A DNA stretch of 64,000 nucleotides from Vibrio crassostreae (GCF_024347415.1 NZ_AP025477.1:1178001-1242000), one strand, 5' to 3'. Counted from the stretch's first letter, positions 1 through 8,966 are shown. Notes: generated by a model from the letters alone, not told the origin. Numbers and translations: made by a program.

Positions 1-410
1 CATATCAAGGTTACCTATTGGCTCACATGGCGGTGTATCAAACTCGTGCTTATTTCACCGACAAGTTTGGTTACTTAACGGATAACCCAGAGATCGGGCC
101 TTTGTTAGCGAAACACTATTGGCATAAAGGCAATAGCGTGAACCATAACGGAACAATAGAAAGCCTTACCGGGGAAGGCTTCAATGCCAAATACCTTGCA
201 GATGAATGTAATTTATCACCAGAACAAGCTTGGGCGATTGAGGAGCAAAAAATCAAACAACTGTCGACAAGAGAACGTGCGCCAGTCACTGATTTAAATG
301 CGAAGATATCGATCGTCGATGGAGCAACCGAGTTGGCGAATAATGACAAATCAAACCATAAAATGTGTGATGAGTTTGAGCACTTCATCGTTGGAAAATA
401 CGGTCGATAG
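1..410 (+). CDS. C-terminal part of a probable zinc metallopeptidase
   Basis: The reading frame is open from the left window edge (codons begin at base 3), so only about the last 136 residues are present. They start with YQGYLLAHMAVYQTR and continue through a GYLTDNPEIG stretch and a conserved-looking SLTGEGFNAKYLADECN segment. This pattern resembles the helical region after the catalytic HExxH in MA-clan peptidases of the M2/M3 type (bulky helical C-terminus, an 'LTGxxF-x-AKYL'-like ending). The catalytic motif itself lies outside the window, so the family call is tentative. Residues after about 80 are polar and poorly conserved-looking. No terminator is obvious immediately downstream. Confidence 0.4.
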   Translation, partial: YQGYLLAHMAVYQTRAYFTDKFGYLTDNPEIGPLLAKHYWHKGNSVNHNGTIESLTGEGFNAKYLADECNLSPEQAWAIEEQKIKQLSTRERAPVTDLNAKISIVDGATELANNDKSNHKMCDEFEHFIVGKYGR

Positions 411-626
411 ATTGAATTTTAATACTAGTGAAAAAGGCAAAAATGAGTAGTGACATAACTCATTTTTGCCCCATTACGAGTTACGGGTATAGTTAGGCAT
501 TTTGCTGGTAGCTGAATTTCCCACAAATAATGCTAATGTGATAACTATTAATTTGGGGGCTCTAGAGAGCGATACTACAATAAAGCGAAGTAAACTGATT
601 TGTAGATGGAAAGCGGTAGGAACTCA

Positions 627-1436
627 ATGACTCGAGATGATTTTTCCAATGAATTAAAAAGGCTTCGTGAAGAGCAAGGCTTGTCACAAGAAGAGCTAGC
701 AACCTTACTTGCCCATTCCCATCGAGCCTTTGAGGGAGTGAATCAAGTAATGATAAGCAAATGGGAAAGGGGAGAAACCAAAACAAGTTTACTGAGACGT
801 TTGGGCATTGCCAATTATTTTGCCCAAGTGTATGAGTTTGATGCGAAAGAAGTAGACGTAATTTCACCTTCAGTTAAGTTGAGTGAAATTCCAGTGAATC
901 AAGATATATCTTATAGTTACGTAATCGACAATGTCGTTAATTACACAGTCAAATCGATTCCTAGCGAGTTATGGACTGATATATTATCGGTTCACTCAAA
1001 GCTCTATTCGCTAGACTTTTTGAAATTTTATAACGCTGACCACCTCTCCGTTGATAACCTCGTCATTCTCTGCTTTTACTGCAAAGGGTTAATGGTGGGT
1101 CATATCGTTTATGATAATCAGACGGATATGCTGCTAAGTGTTGGCTCGATCAGCTTATCGATTAGAAAACAGGTACTTCAATATTTCGCTGATAATATAA
1201 AAAAACCTTCATTCGTTATTCCAGTGCACGACCCCGCGATGGCACAATTTTTATACGATTTATACTTGACGCCTAAGCGTTCTATGTTTGGTTTGTTTCT
1301 TTTTAGGGTTGATCCACTGCCGCTCGTTAATAACCCTTTTTATCAAAATATGTCGGCCGACCGTGATCAGTCATTTAAATACTTTAGCTACTATAGCCAA
1401 AAGATGAAAAAGAAAAGTATCGAGTTCACTGTGTAA
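627..1436 (+). CDS. XRE-family transcriptional regulator with uncharacterised C-terminal domain
   Basis: The N-terminus (residues 1-65) is a Cro/C1-type helix-turn-helix: LKRLREEQGLSQEELA, then VNQVMISKWERGET for the recognition helix and turn. Residues 85-269 are a separate alpha/beta domain with no motif I can name; it holds hydrophobic strands (NLVILCFYCKGLMVGHIVY) that loosely recall a GNAT-like fold, but no acetyl-CoA loop is evident. I chose the ATG at 627 because GGTAGG sits six bases before it; the in-frame ATG at 606 has no ribosome site. The gene is monocistronic, on the same strand as the DUF1090 gene but with a 127-base gap. The target is unknown. Confidence 0.75.
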   Translation: MTRDDFSNELKRLREEQGLSQEELATLLAHSHRAFEGVNQVMISKWERGETKTSLLRRLGIANYFAQVYEFDAKEVDVISPSVKLSEIPVNQDISYSYVIDNVVNYTVKSIPSELWTDILSVHSKLYSLDFLKFYNADHLSVDNLVILCFYCKGLMVGHIVYDNQTDMLLSVGSISLSIRKQVLQYFADNIKKPSFVIPVHDPAMAQFLYDLYLTPKRSMFGLFLFRVDPLPLVNNPFYQNMSADRDQSFKYFSYYSQKMKKKSIEFTV

Positions 1437-1563
1437 TTTGCCAATTGATCGCGCGATATGCCATTTGTGTTTATTTGACGGATAAACAGTATAGAGCCTG
1501 ATGTTGTTTCCTTGTAAATTGCTCTTCTAGACTCTTTTATTCATTTAGTAACAGGTAATTCCA

Positions 1564-1965
1564 ATGTTCAAAAATCACACCAATCTACTGTTATCTTTAC
1601 CATTATTTTTCTTCCCACTTGCAGCATTTGCCTCTGATTGTTCAGAAAAAGTGGGCTGTGATAAAAAGGCATGTGAAATTCAGCACAAAATGGAGATTGC
1701 AAAAATTAATGGACACACAGAGAAACTTGATGGATTGAGTGATGCGTTAGAGCAAGTAAATATGTTCTGTAGCAATGATGATCTTAAAGATGAGCTAACA
1801 GAAAAAATTGAAGACTCTCAAGATGAAATTCTAGAGTATCGTTCAGACCTTAGTGAGGCCGAAACTTATCAAGAAGAAGATAAAATAGCTAAGTACAAAA
1901 TAAAGATTGAAGAAGAACAGCGTAAAATTGAACATTTTGAAAAGGAATTATCGCTACTTCCATAG
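1564..1965 (+). CDS. DUF1090 (YqjC-like) periplasmic coiled-coil protein
   Basis: The 133-residue protein starts with a clear Sec signal peptide (residues 1-23, hydrophobic LLLSLPLFFFPLAAFA, cleavage near AFA-SDC). The mature part has four cysteines near its start (DCSEKVGCDKKACEI and MFCS), followed by a long charged helix rich in Glu and Lys, predicted coiled coil from residue 65 to the end. This is the DUF1090 (YqjC) architecture, whose function is not established. It is probably exported to the periplasm. The gene appears to stand alone, with promoter-like AT-rich DNA before it and a strong hairpin 100 bases after it. Confidence 0.75.
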   Translation: MFKNHTNLLLSLPLFFFPLAAFASDCSEKVGCDKKACEIQHKMEIAKINGHTEKLDGLSDALEQVNMFCSNDDLKDELTEKIEDSQDEILEYRSDLSEAETYQEEDKIAKYKIKIEEEQRKIEHFEKELSLLP

Positions 1966-2273
1966 CATTTCTGGTAATGGATATCCGTGTACAACGTAAT
2001 AATCAGTGTTCTATTTTAGTGTGGTTAAATCAAGAATGAATAAAATTAGCTAGGTGGCTCCAAAGAAGAGGGATTCAAACGTTATTTTGAATCCCTCTTC
2101 TTTAATTACATTGATTTTTATCGGGCACCTGTAGTGGTTCACTAAATTTGGCGACGCTTATGCAGATATACCATATCTTTTTCCATACGAATGGACTCTA
2201 TTCGTAACAAGGTAATGTCCAATAGTTACTTAAGGCAAACCAACATACTACATAGGAAATTTTTCCGGCTTAG
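1966..2273. other. Convergent intergenic region
   Basis: This 308-base gap separates the DUF1090 gene from the convergent recX-like gene. Its only structure is the hairpin at 2062-2103. The rest (2104-2273) has no ORF with a ribosome site and no RNA gene I can recognise. Confidence 0.6.
2062..2103. terminator. Rho-independent terminator, 18-bp perfect stem
   Basis: AAAGAAGAGGGATTCAAA pairs exactly with TTTGAATCCCTCTTCTTT around a short loop. It lies between convergent genes and could serve both strands. Confidence 0.75.
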
Positions 2274-3107
2274 CTACTCGTTACCTTCACTCAACGCAAA
2301 TTTAATCTCGTCAGAAGAGAAACCCTTGCGACTTAACATTGCGTACGCCTTTGAGCGCTCTTTGTGATCGTTGAGATCATAAGATTTCTTCTGAAGCTGC
2401 TCTAAACACGAAGAGTAAAAATCCAGTTGCTCCTCATTGATTAGTCGGTCGATCAGCGATGACAACTCACTGGTGTCGATTTGTCGCTGTCTAAGCTCTT
2501 GCTGAATAGCAGTCAAGCCTTTGCCTTTACGAGCATACTTAAGCACCTCTTTTTCCAAATCGGCTTTCTCGGCCTTAATTTGAATGTTACTTTTCAGTTG
2601 ATGCGCTTGTGGGTGCTGATCAATCGCTACCTTAACTTGTTGATAGCTAAAGCCACGCTTTTGTAGGGTCGCGACGAGCTTTTCACGGCTCATGGTAAAG
2701 CTTGAATAGTAGTGGTTGATTCGGTCTATCAAGATGGTTTGCTCATCGATAGACTTTTCGAATGACACCTTATGGATGGCATCAGAAATGACCGAATCCG
2801 TCAGGCCCTTCTTTTTCAATTTTTCAACAATATATCGAGAACCAAATTCACCAGAAAAAGCTTGTTCCACAAATTGTTCTGCGAACACTTGGTCAGACTT
2901 GAGATACCCAAATCCTTTCAGAGCCCCTAAAGTTTCATCGATCCAATCTTGATTGTCCGTTTTCACTTTCAACTTCGCAATCAACTCGCTTTCCGTCATG
3001 TCCCTCTGGGTTAAATGCCACATCGCAGAGTTCATGACACTTTCGATTCGCGTCGCTTTTCTTACCGTTGTATTTCTCGTTTTTGGGTTTTGCTGTGAAT
3101 CATCCAT
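2274..3107 (-). CDS. RecX-family regulatory protein, double-length
   Basis: This 277-residue protein matches the RecX pattern of repeated three-helix modules: AMWHLTQRDMTESELIAKL near residues 28-46 is the first RecX helix set, GSRYIVEKLKKKGLTDSVI (about 92-110) the second, and similar modules recur to the end (SRKGFSSDEIKFAL). Typical RecX is about 150 residues, so this one carries extra repeat modules. RecX proteins bind RecA filaments and limit recombination. No recA is adjacent, so this is a second, unlinked family member and its partner is uncertain. The acidic or polar N-terminal 20 residues are low complexity. Confidence 0.75.
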   Translation of the reverse strand: MDDSQQNPKTRNTTVRKATRIESVMNSAMWHLTQRDMTESELIAKLKVKTDNQDWIDETLGALKGFGYLKSDQVFAEQFVEQAFSGEFGSRYIVEKLKKKGLTDSVISDAIHKVSFEKSIDEQTILIDRINHYYSSFTMSREKLVATLQKRGFSYQQVKVAIDQHPQAHQLKSNIQIKAEKADLEKEVLKYARKGKGLTAIQQELRQRQIDTSELSSLIDRLINEEQLDFYSSCLEQLQKKSYDLNDHKERSKAYAMLSRKGFSSDEIKFALSEGNE

Positions 3108-3208
3108 TCGATTTCAACTATCCAGACTGAGCCTGCCCCATGATAACGTAATTCTAAGATGGGTGGAGTGATATAAGGAATGAAGCTCAATATAAACCGC
3201 AGCCAAAA

Positions 3209-3235
3209 AAATGGACGCTTATTCAGCGTCCATTT
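3209..3235 (-). terminator. Terminator of the MscS gene
   Basis: AAATGGACGCT / AGCGTCCATTT perfect stem, with an A run at 3205-3211 that becomes the U tract on the minus strand. Confidence 0.75.
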
Positions 3236-3270
3236 AATATCACATTAAGAATGATGGCTCGAAGCCACAC

Positions 3271-3308
3271 TTAGCTTTTTCGTATTAGCTTTTTCGTATT
3301 AGCTCTTT
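3271..3308. repeat. 14-bp tandem repeat just after the MscS stop codon
   Basis: TTAGCTTTTTCGTA occurs twice in a row, then a diverged third copy (TTAGCTCTTTCG). The copies lie directly 3' of the mscS stop codon on the minus strand. Confidence 0.8.
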
Positions 3309-3311
3309 CGC

Positions 3312-4916
3312 TTAGTTATCTTCGTGATTGTAAATATGCACATCTCGTTGCGGGAATGGAATCGTGATGCCTTCTTCATCGAAGCGTTTCTTCACGGTTT
3401 CCGTCACATCCCAATACACATCCCAGTAATCGTCTGTCTTAACCCAAGGTCTTACGACAAAATCTACAGAAGACGTATTCAAGGTATGAAGCTTGATCAT
3501 GTGCTCTGGTTTTTTCAGTACTAGAGGGTGCGCGACAATGATGTCATTCAATACCGCTTTCGCTTTATCGATATCATCTGAGTAACCAATACCGAAAACC
3601 ATATCAACACGTCTTACACGTTCTGCCGTGATATTGTTGATCACGTCACCCCAGATCTTGTTGTTTGGGATCACTAAACGTTGGTTATCGATAGTTTGTA
3701 CCGTGGTCGACACTAAGCTCATGTCTTTTACCGTGCCTTGCACGCCCGCCACTTTAACCATGTCACCAACATCATAAGGACGGTAAATCAAGATCATCAA
3801 GCCCGAGGCGAAGTTAGACAGCGTATCCTGCAATGCAAAACCAATGATCACACCTGCAACACCAAAACCTGTTAGTAGTGGTGCTAGCTCTATCCCGATT
3901 TGCGACAGCGCAATAAGCAAACCAATAAACACGACCGCTTTCGATGCGATTGATACAAAGAAGTCCTGCATCAAGACACTGAAGTCCATTTTAGAGTGCG
4001 AAACACTCTTACGAACGGTCTTACGAGCCACGTTAGCTATAAGGCGAGTGACATACAAAATACCGAGAAAAAGAGCGAGTTTAACGATAAAAGAAGGCGT
4101 ATTTTCAAAAGCCCATGAACTGAACGAACGAAGCCAACCATCCAACAGTTCCAGTGCAACATCAACATCCAACACATCGGCATTAATGTCGCCTGTCGTC
4201 GCCAGCAACACTCTCTTGTAAGAAGTCACGTCGACGCCAAACGGTTCCATTAGTGTGATGGTTTCTTCTAAGCTCGCCACCATTACACTAGTACGCTCGC
4301 TGAAACGCTCAAGCTCCTTTTTAATGGTCGCTTTCTCTTCTTCATTCACGAAAGACAAACGCGCTTCTAGATCTTGTCGCTGTGTGTCTGTGTAAAGAAT
4401 GGCATTAGTCAAGTATTTAGAGCGAGACACCAAGTCTACTTTTAGAGCTGTTTCAGGTACAGCGACATCGACCCCACGATCTTTCGACCAAGTGAGTGTC
4501 TTTGCTAGTTGTTGATAATAAACATCCATCATTCCGATTCGTTTTTGAATGCGTAATTCAAGACGTTTCTTAGCGTCACCCTCAGCTGAACGGTTTTCTT
4601 TACTCATTGAAACGATTTTGCCTTCATTCAATGTCAGCAATTTTTGTAAAAGTTCAACCTGCTGAGCCAGAATGGCATCTAGCCCTTCCTTCTTGTCTGA
4701 AGAGAGTTGTGTAAAAATCTCCTCACGTAGCCCTTGATTCTTACGCCTTAATATATCTTCAAGAAAGGGTTTCTCAGCATCATGCGCCGTTTCTAATGTT
4801 GTTAGATCGATCATTAACTGATCTTGTACTTCTGCGATTTTCTCAACGCTCTGCGCATAACTTCCAAATGCGACAAACGCCAACATTAACAATAGACAAC
4901 GCCAAACCTTCATCAT
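3312..4916 (-). CDS. MscS-family small-conductance mechanosensitive channel
   Basis: The 534-residue protein has a signal peptide (1-21), then a long charged helical periplasmic region (about 22-260) with coiled-coil character, and a short membrane bundle starting near residue 270 (SFIVKLALFLGILYV). The pore helix is recognisable as GFGVAGVIIGFALQDTLSN, followed by the MscS beta domain (DVGDMVKVAGVQGTV, LVIPNNKIWGDVI). Such channels open under hypo-osmotic membrane tension. The extended N-terminus puts it in the larger MscS-like group rather than the classic 286-residue MscS. AGGA six bases before the ATG supports the start. It is monocistronic, with its own terminator downstream. Confidence 0.88.
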   Translation of the reverse strand: MMKVWRCLLLMLAFVAFGSYAQSVEKIAEVQDQLMIDLTTLETAHDAEKPFLEDILRRKNQGLREEIFTQLSSDKKEGLDAILAQQVELLQKLLTLNEGKIVSMSKENRSAEGDAKKRLELRIQKRIGMMDVYYQQLAKTLTWSKDRGVDVAVPETALKVDLVSRSKYLTNAILYTDTQRQDLEARLSFVNEEEKATIKKELERFSERTSVMVASLEETITLMEPFGVDVTSYKRVLLATTGDINADVLDVDVALELLDGWLRSFSSWAFENTPSFIVKLALFLGILYVTRLIANVARKTVRKSVSHSKMDFSVLMQDFFVSIASKAVVFIGLLIALSQIGIELAPLLTGFGVAGVIIGFALQDTLSNFASGLMILIYRPYDVGDMVKVAGVQGTVKDMSLVSTTVQTIDNQRLVIPNNKIWGDVINNITAERVRRVDMVFGIGYSDDIDKAKAVLNDIIVAHPLVLKKPEHMIKLHTLNTSSVDFVVRPWVKTDDYWDVYWDVTETVKKRFDEEGITIPFPQRDVHIYNHEDN

Positions 4917-5168
4917 ATTAATTCCTATTACTGTCTAAATTGACCCTATAAATAGTAGTAAAAAGAACATGGATAACAAGCATTTAAACGTATGTTATGT
5001 TAAAAATTCGCAAATTATCAGCATGCTTCTAATATTTGAGAGTTCCAATCCCCTCTTATGACCTGTAGAGTACGCATCCAACAAAGAATAACGGCCAATA
5101 TCTTAATTTTAGGGTAAGCACTAAAGCGCCTTAAGTACGATATTGGTTCACTGCAAGAGAGCATAAAA

Positions 5169-5417
5169 ATGAACAACGAACTTGACATCATTGAGTCTCT
5201 AGAAGAACTAGAGCAATTCCTAATTTCAGTGGAAGCTGGCGGTTTAGGCCTTGAAGGCGTTGAAGGTGTAGGCATGGCAACCAATAATTCAGATGGTCGT
5301 CACTTCGTTGCTGTATTCAACAGCAGCCACAAAGTTCTACTTGCTCGCTGGATCACCAAAGAAGTGTTTGATAACGGTAAAGACTTGGTACGTAACGGCC
5401 CTCGCCGCACTCACTAA
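5169..5417 (+). CDS. Small conserved-type hypothetical protein (82 aa)
   Basis: The 82-residue product starts with an acidic helix (NELDIIESLEELEQFLISVEAGG), followed by a glycine-rich turn (GLGLEGVEGVGMA) and a compact alpha/beta part ending in a basic RRTH tail. No signal peptide or membrane segment is present, so it should be cytosolic. I do not recognise a named family. The ORF is supported by a GAGAG element just upstream, good coding character and a strong terminator 26 bases after the stop. No partner gene is adjacent. Confidence 0.7.
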   Translation: MNNELDIIESLEELEQFLISVEAGGLGLEGVEGVGMATNNSDGRHFVAVFNSSHKVLLARWITKEVFDNGKDLVRNGPRRTH

Positions 5418-5748
5418 GCCTTTTCAATAGCGCCAATGGTTAAAGCCCAATACGTTCATCGACGAGCTATTGGGCTTTTTTGTATAGCCTGATAATGAAT
5501 AAACTACTCGATACAGAATAAATTAGTGGCAACTTCCAGTTATTGTGAACTTTAGTGACAGAGCAATGTCGTATTCGCGAGAATTAGTGTTTATGCGTCG
5601 TTTATCGTATACCTACGGTTTCCCTCGTTTATACCTAGTTTCACTTTAACAATTTTATGACTTGTGGCGCGAAGAGAACTTATCTAAGCTAGCCACAATT
5701 CAACGAGCTCGTTTTAACAACTAACTGATTTAATTACGGACTAATTTT
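5418..5748. promoter_or_regulatory. Gap upstream of the scs cluster with inverted repeats
   Basis: After the terminator at 5443-5481 the region has no gene. It holds TTGTGGC (5662-5668) paired with GCCACAA (5692-5698), and a perfect 12-bp palindrome AACGAGCTCGTT at 5702-5713, about 35 bases before the likely first codon of the scs cluster. Either could be an operator or an RNA hairpin in the leader. This is inference from position only. Confidence 0.4.
5443..5481 (+). terminator. Rho-independent terminator
   Basis: AAGCCCAATA / TATTGGGCTT stem followed by a T run, just after the 82-residue gene. Confidence 0.85.
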
Positions 5749-6234
5749 CTGAACACACCGCTACTTTTCTTATCTACACAGAATCGTCGACAAAAGCATT
5801 CGCTTTGGGCGCTCTTCCTGACCGGACTGGTTATCGTAACTTGTCTGGCGAGTACTCTGGCCGTAAAGAAAGTATCGTTATCTGCATCCGCTAATGGTCA
5901 ATCAGTCCTAGTTGGCGCGCAAACTCATACAGAAAACAGTAATCCTCAAACTGACATCGCTTCTTCAGAAAAAATGGCCACTCTATACGCCAGTGTTTTC
6001 GGCTTAGAAGCCTCAAAAATGTTAACGTCACCCAATTCAAGTTCATGCAGTCTGAGTTCGAAAATGCTGACCTTTGCCGCCCCAAAAACCGGCTGGATGA
6101 TCCCATTCGTACTTATTATTGCGGTTGCATTTAACTTACCTCCCCACATATCGAGATTATCTAGAGACAACCATCGCTCTACTCGACCAACAAAACACCG
6201 CTTACACCTAAAGCACTGTATATTTAGAGAGTAA
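5749..6234 (+). CDS. Membrane-anchored small protein ahead of scsB, probable CTG start
   Basis: An open frame runs from the stop codon at 5731 to 6234 with no ATG, GTG or TTG until 5974. CTG at 5749 gives NTPLLFLSTQNRRQKHS and then a hydrophobic segment (LWALFLTGLVIVTCLASTLAV), a basic-then-membrane N-terminus that would be lost with the ATG at 5974. GGA at 5738-5740 lies eight bases before this CTG. The product would be about 161 residues with a second hydrophobic stretch (GWMIPFVLIIAVAFNL) and a basic C-terminus ending in HLKHCIFRE. Position before a DsbD-like gene suggests a role like ScsA or a DUF2946-type metal-tolerance peptide, but I cannot confirm the family. The exact start is uncertain. 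Confidence 0.55.
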   Translation: MNTPLLFLSTQNRRQKHSLWALFLTGLVIVTCLASTLAVKKVSLSASANGQSVLVGAQTHTENSNPQTDIASSEKMATLYASVFGLEASKMLTSPNSSSCSLSSKMLTFAAPKTGWMIPFVLIIAVAFNLPPHISRLSRDNHRSTRPTKHRLHLKHCIFRE

Positions 6235-6281
6235 ATAACCGGGCTATTCCACCCTTTTATTTATTTTTTGGAGATACATTT

Positions 6282-8393
6282 GTGTACAACACACTACTAA
6301 CTAAGTTTGTCGATTCTTTGGCATTCTGCATGCGTACATGCGCGAAAACTCTAGTCACAGCCCTTTTGGTCATGACATCATTTACTGCTTTAGCACAGAC
6401 TACAGGTTGGCTCAGCGTGCCTGAACACCCGCCAGTCAAAATGCGAATGATGTCGACAGGTGAACAGTCAGATGACGGTTCTAAGATTCAAACCGTGCTC
6501 GATGTCGTGCTCGACGGCGACTGGAAAACCTATTGGCGCAGCCCTGGTGAAGGTGGCATACCACCAAGCTGGGACTGGTCTGGTTCAACAAACATTGAGT
6601 CAGTAGATTGGCATTGGCCGATACCTAAGTACTACGAGCAGCTTGACGTCATGACGTTAAGTTACAAAAAGCACGTCAGCTTTCCTGTCACGTTAACCCT
6701 GAAAGACAACACAAAGCCTGCAATATTCAGGGCCTCGTTTACCTTTCCGTCGTGTACCAATATCTGCGTGTTAACCGATTACGATATCGAACTGCCGATT
6801 GACCCAAAAACTTTAGCGCTTGATGAAGAAGCGATGTTCTTGTTCAACCAAGGCATGAGCCAGTCGCCACGAGAAGCTAACCGCACTTCGGTGAACGGTT
6901 TGTTTTGGGATAAGAGCAAGCAGCAATTGGTTACTCAGCTGACAAGCAAAGATGGTTGGGATAAGCCAATGGTGTTGATTGACGGGCAAGAAGTGATTGA
7001 TGACTTCTTCTCTCAACCAAGCGTCCACATAACAGACAATACAATGACTGCTGTATTCGATGTCAGTAACTGGCTTGGCGAGGTCGATCTAACCGATCGC
7101 ACGGTGAGTGTTACAGTATCGGACACAAACTTTGCCGAAGAGATGACAGCTCAAGTTGGGTCAAAACCAATCGCTTATCAAGAAAACAGTAACGGTTTTA
7201 CTGCGATGATCGGTTTTGCCTTAATTGGTGGTTTGATCCTCAACATCATGCCATGTGTGTTGCCAGTATTAGGAATGAAGTTAAACAGCATCATTCAAAA
7301 CCAAGGGGCATCTAATCGTCATATCAGACTCTCATTCTTAGCGTCTGCTTCTGGTGTCATTACGTCATTTGCTCTGTTAGCCCTTGGTATGACCATTCTA
7401 AAAATGGGTGGCAATGCGATTGGCTGGGGAATCCAATTCCAAAACGTTTGGTTCATCGGATTCATGCTCATCATCACCTTACTGTTTTCAATCAACCTAC
7501 TGGGTTTATTCGAATTCAGACTGCCTTCAGGTTTGAACACTTGGATGGCAACCAAAGGGGATGATTCACATTCAGGCCACTTTGTTCAAGGCATGTTTGC
7601 AACGCTATTGGCAACTCCATGTAGCGCACCATTCCTAGGAACGGCTGTCGCTTATGCGCTTGGTGCTAGCTACCAAGAATTATGGGCTATCTTCATCGCT
7701 CTCGGTATAGGTATGAGTGCACCTTGGTTAGTTTTTGCTGCCTTCCCACGTCTAACCAAACTAATGCCTAAGCCTGGCCCTTGGATGTTCACTGTTAAGT
7801 TGATTTTCGGCTTGATGATGTTCGCCACCAGCTTATGGTTAACGAGTCTGCTGAGCCCATTCATTGGAAAATTCCCAACGATCGTGCTTTCTGTATTAAT
7901 CCTAACAACAGTATTGATTTGGATTGGCAAGAAGCTCGGCACCAAGGTGCTGGCTCCTATCTTGGCAACCACCACAATAGTATTTGGCGCAGCGCTTATC
8001 GTAGGTAGTGTCACTGCAGATAACTGGGCGACACCTATCGTTGATGACCTTGCTTGGCAAAAGCTGGATGCGAAACAAATTCCAAAATTGATCGATGAAG
8101 GCAAAACAGTATTTGTCGATGTAACTGCTGATTGGTGCATCACCTGTAAAGCCAACAAAATCGGCGTCATTCTTCAAGACCCTGTTTATAGCCATCTGCA
8201 ACAAGAGAATATCGTTCTAATGAAAGGCGATTGGACCACTCCAAGTGAAAGTGTCACTCAATACTTACAAAGTAATGGACGATTTGGTGTGCCATTTAAT
8301 ATCGTCTACGGTCCGAGCTATAAAAGTGGTATTCCACTGCCTGTCATTCTCAACAGTGACACTGTCGTTCAAGCCATCGATGCTGCGAGATAA
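6282..8393 (+). CDS. scsB: ScsB-like DsbD-family membrane thiol reductase
   Basis: The 703-residue protein passes cytosolic electrons to periplasmic thiol proteins. Order: signal peptide (to about 39); periplasmic N-terminal domain with a cysteine pair at 158 and 162 (PSCTNIC); a DsbD-beta membrane core with the two hallmark motifs NIMPCVLPVLG and ATPCSAPFLG; and a C-terminal thioredoxin-like domain with DWCITC (Cys619 and Cys622). That N-domain plus core plus thioredoxin layout matches ScsB of the suppressor-of-copper-sensitivity system more than plain DsbD. The GTG at 6282 is chosen because GGAG lies eight bases before it. The two thioredoxin-fold genes downstream are its likely clients. 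Confidence 0.85.
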   Translation: MYNTLLTKFVDSLAFCMRTCAKTLVTALLVMTSFTALAQTTGWLSVPEHPPVKMRMMSTGEQSDDGSKIQTVLDVVLDGDWKTYWRSPGEGGIPPSWDWSGSTNIESVDWHWPIPKYYEQLDVMTLSYKKHVSFPVTLTLKDNTKPAIFRASFTFPSCTNICVLTDYDIELPIDPKTLALDEEAMFLFNQGMSQSPREANRTSVNGLFWDKSKQQLVTQLTSKDGWDKPMVLIDGQEVIDDFFSQPSVHITDNTMTAVFDVSNWLGEVDLTDRTVSVTVSDTNFAEEMTAQVGSKPIAYQENSNGFTAMIGFALIGGLILNIMPCVLPVLGMKLNSIIQNQGASNRHIRLSFLASASGVITSFALLALGMTILKMGGNAIGWGIQFQNVWFIGFMLIITLLFSINLLGLFEFRLPSGLNTWMATKGDDSHSGHFVQGMFATLLATPCSAPFLGTAVAYALGASYQELWAIFIALGIGMSAPWLVFAAFPRLTKLMPKPGPWMFTVKLIFGLMMFATSLWLTSLLSPFIGKFPTIVLSVLILTTVLIWIGKKLGTKVLAPILATTTIVFGAALIVGSVTADNWATPIVDDLAWQKLDAKQIPKLIDEGKTVFVDVTADWCITCKANKIGVILQDPVYSHLQQENIVLMKGDWTTPSESVTQYLQSNGRFGVPFNIVYGPSYKSGIPLPVILNSDTVVQAIDAAR

Positions 8394-8396
8394 CTA

Positions 8397-8966
8397 ATGA
8401 AGACTCCCAACAATGAAGAGAAGCCCAATACGACCAAAGAGCACTCTATAAAGGGTGAGGCTAAAAAGCCAAGTCGCCTTAAAAAGTGGGGAAAGGAACT
8501 GGTCTCAATGATACTGCTCGTAGGCGTGGTTTCCTTTGCTATGGATTTTTATCACAGCAGAAGTATGCCTCAAGGAGGTGCGATTCCAATCGTAGGTCAA
8601 TCACTCCAAGGTGAGGATATTGATGTTATCGAGCTCAGTAAAAACGGTAAGCCTGTCATTGTCTATTTTTGGGCAACTTGGTGTGGTGCGTGCAAATTCG
8701 TGAGCCCAACCATCAATAGCTTCAATGACTCTCACCAAGTCGTTACGGTCGCCCTTTCATCAGGACCAGATGAGCGAGTGCAACGCTACTTGGACGCCAA
8801 AGAGTATGACTTCCCGGTGATCAATGATCTTTCAGGGCATATCAGTAGAGACTGGGGAATCAATGTCACACCCAGCATTGTCATCATTAAAGATGGAGAG
8901 ATAAGCAGTATCGCAACAGGCGTTACTTCTCCTATAGGGCTGTGGTTGAGAACTTACTTTGCCTAG
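8397..8966 (+). CDS. scsD: ScsD-like membrane-anchored TlpA/thioredoxin protein
   Basis: The protein has 189 residues: a polar cytoplasmic start, one membrane anchor (about 35-50, LVSMILLVGVVSFAMDF) and a periplasmic thioredoxin fold with WATWCGACKF (CGAC active site) and the cis-proline segment VTPSIVII. It is expected to be a periplasmic disulfide reductase fed by ScsB. The ATG lies three bases after the scsB stop, so the genes are translationally coupled. In Salmonella the order is scsABCD; here the D-like gene comes directly after B and the C-like gene follows. Confidence 0.8.
   Translation: MKTPNNEEKPNTTKEHSIKGEAKKPSRLKKWGKELVSMILLVGVVSFAMDFYHSRSMPQGGAIPIVGQSLQGEDIDVIELSKNGKPVIVYFWATWCGACKFVSPTINSFNDSHQVVTVALSSGPDERVQRYLDAKEYDFPVINDLSGHISRDWGINVTPSIVIIKDGEISSIATGVTSPIGLWLRTYFA

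Noticed and set aside
5018..5284. Minus-strand frame overlapping the 82-residue gene
   Set aside because: The plus-strand gene has a terminator directly behind it and better coding character.
7670..8170. 166-residue minus-strand frame inside scsB
   Set aside because: Lies antisense to a strongly supported membrane and thioredoxin gene.
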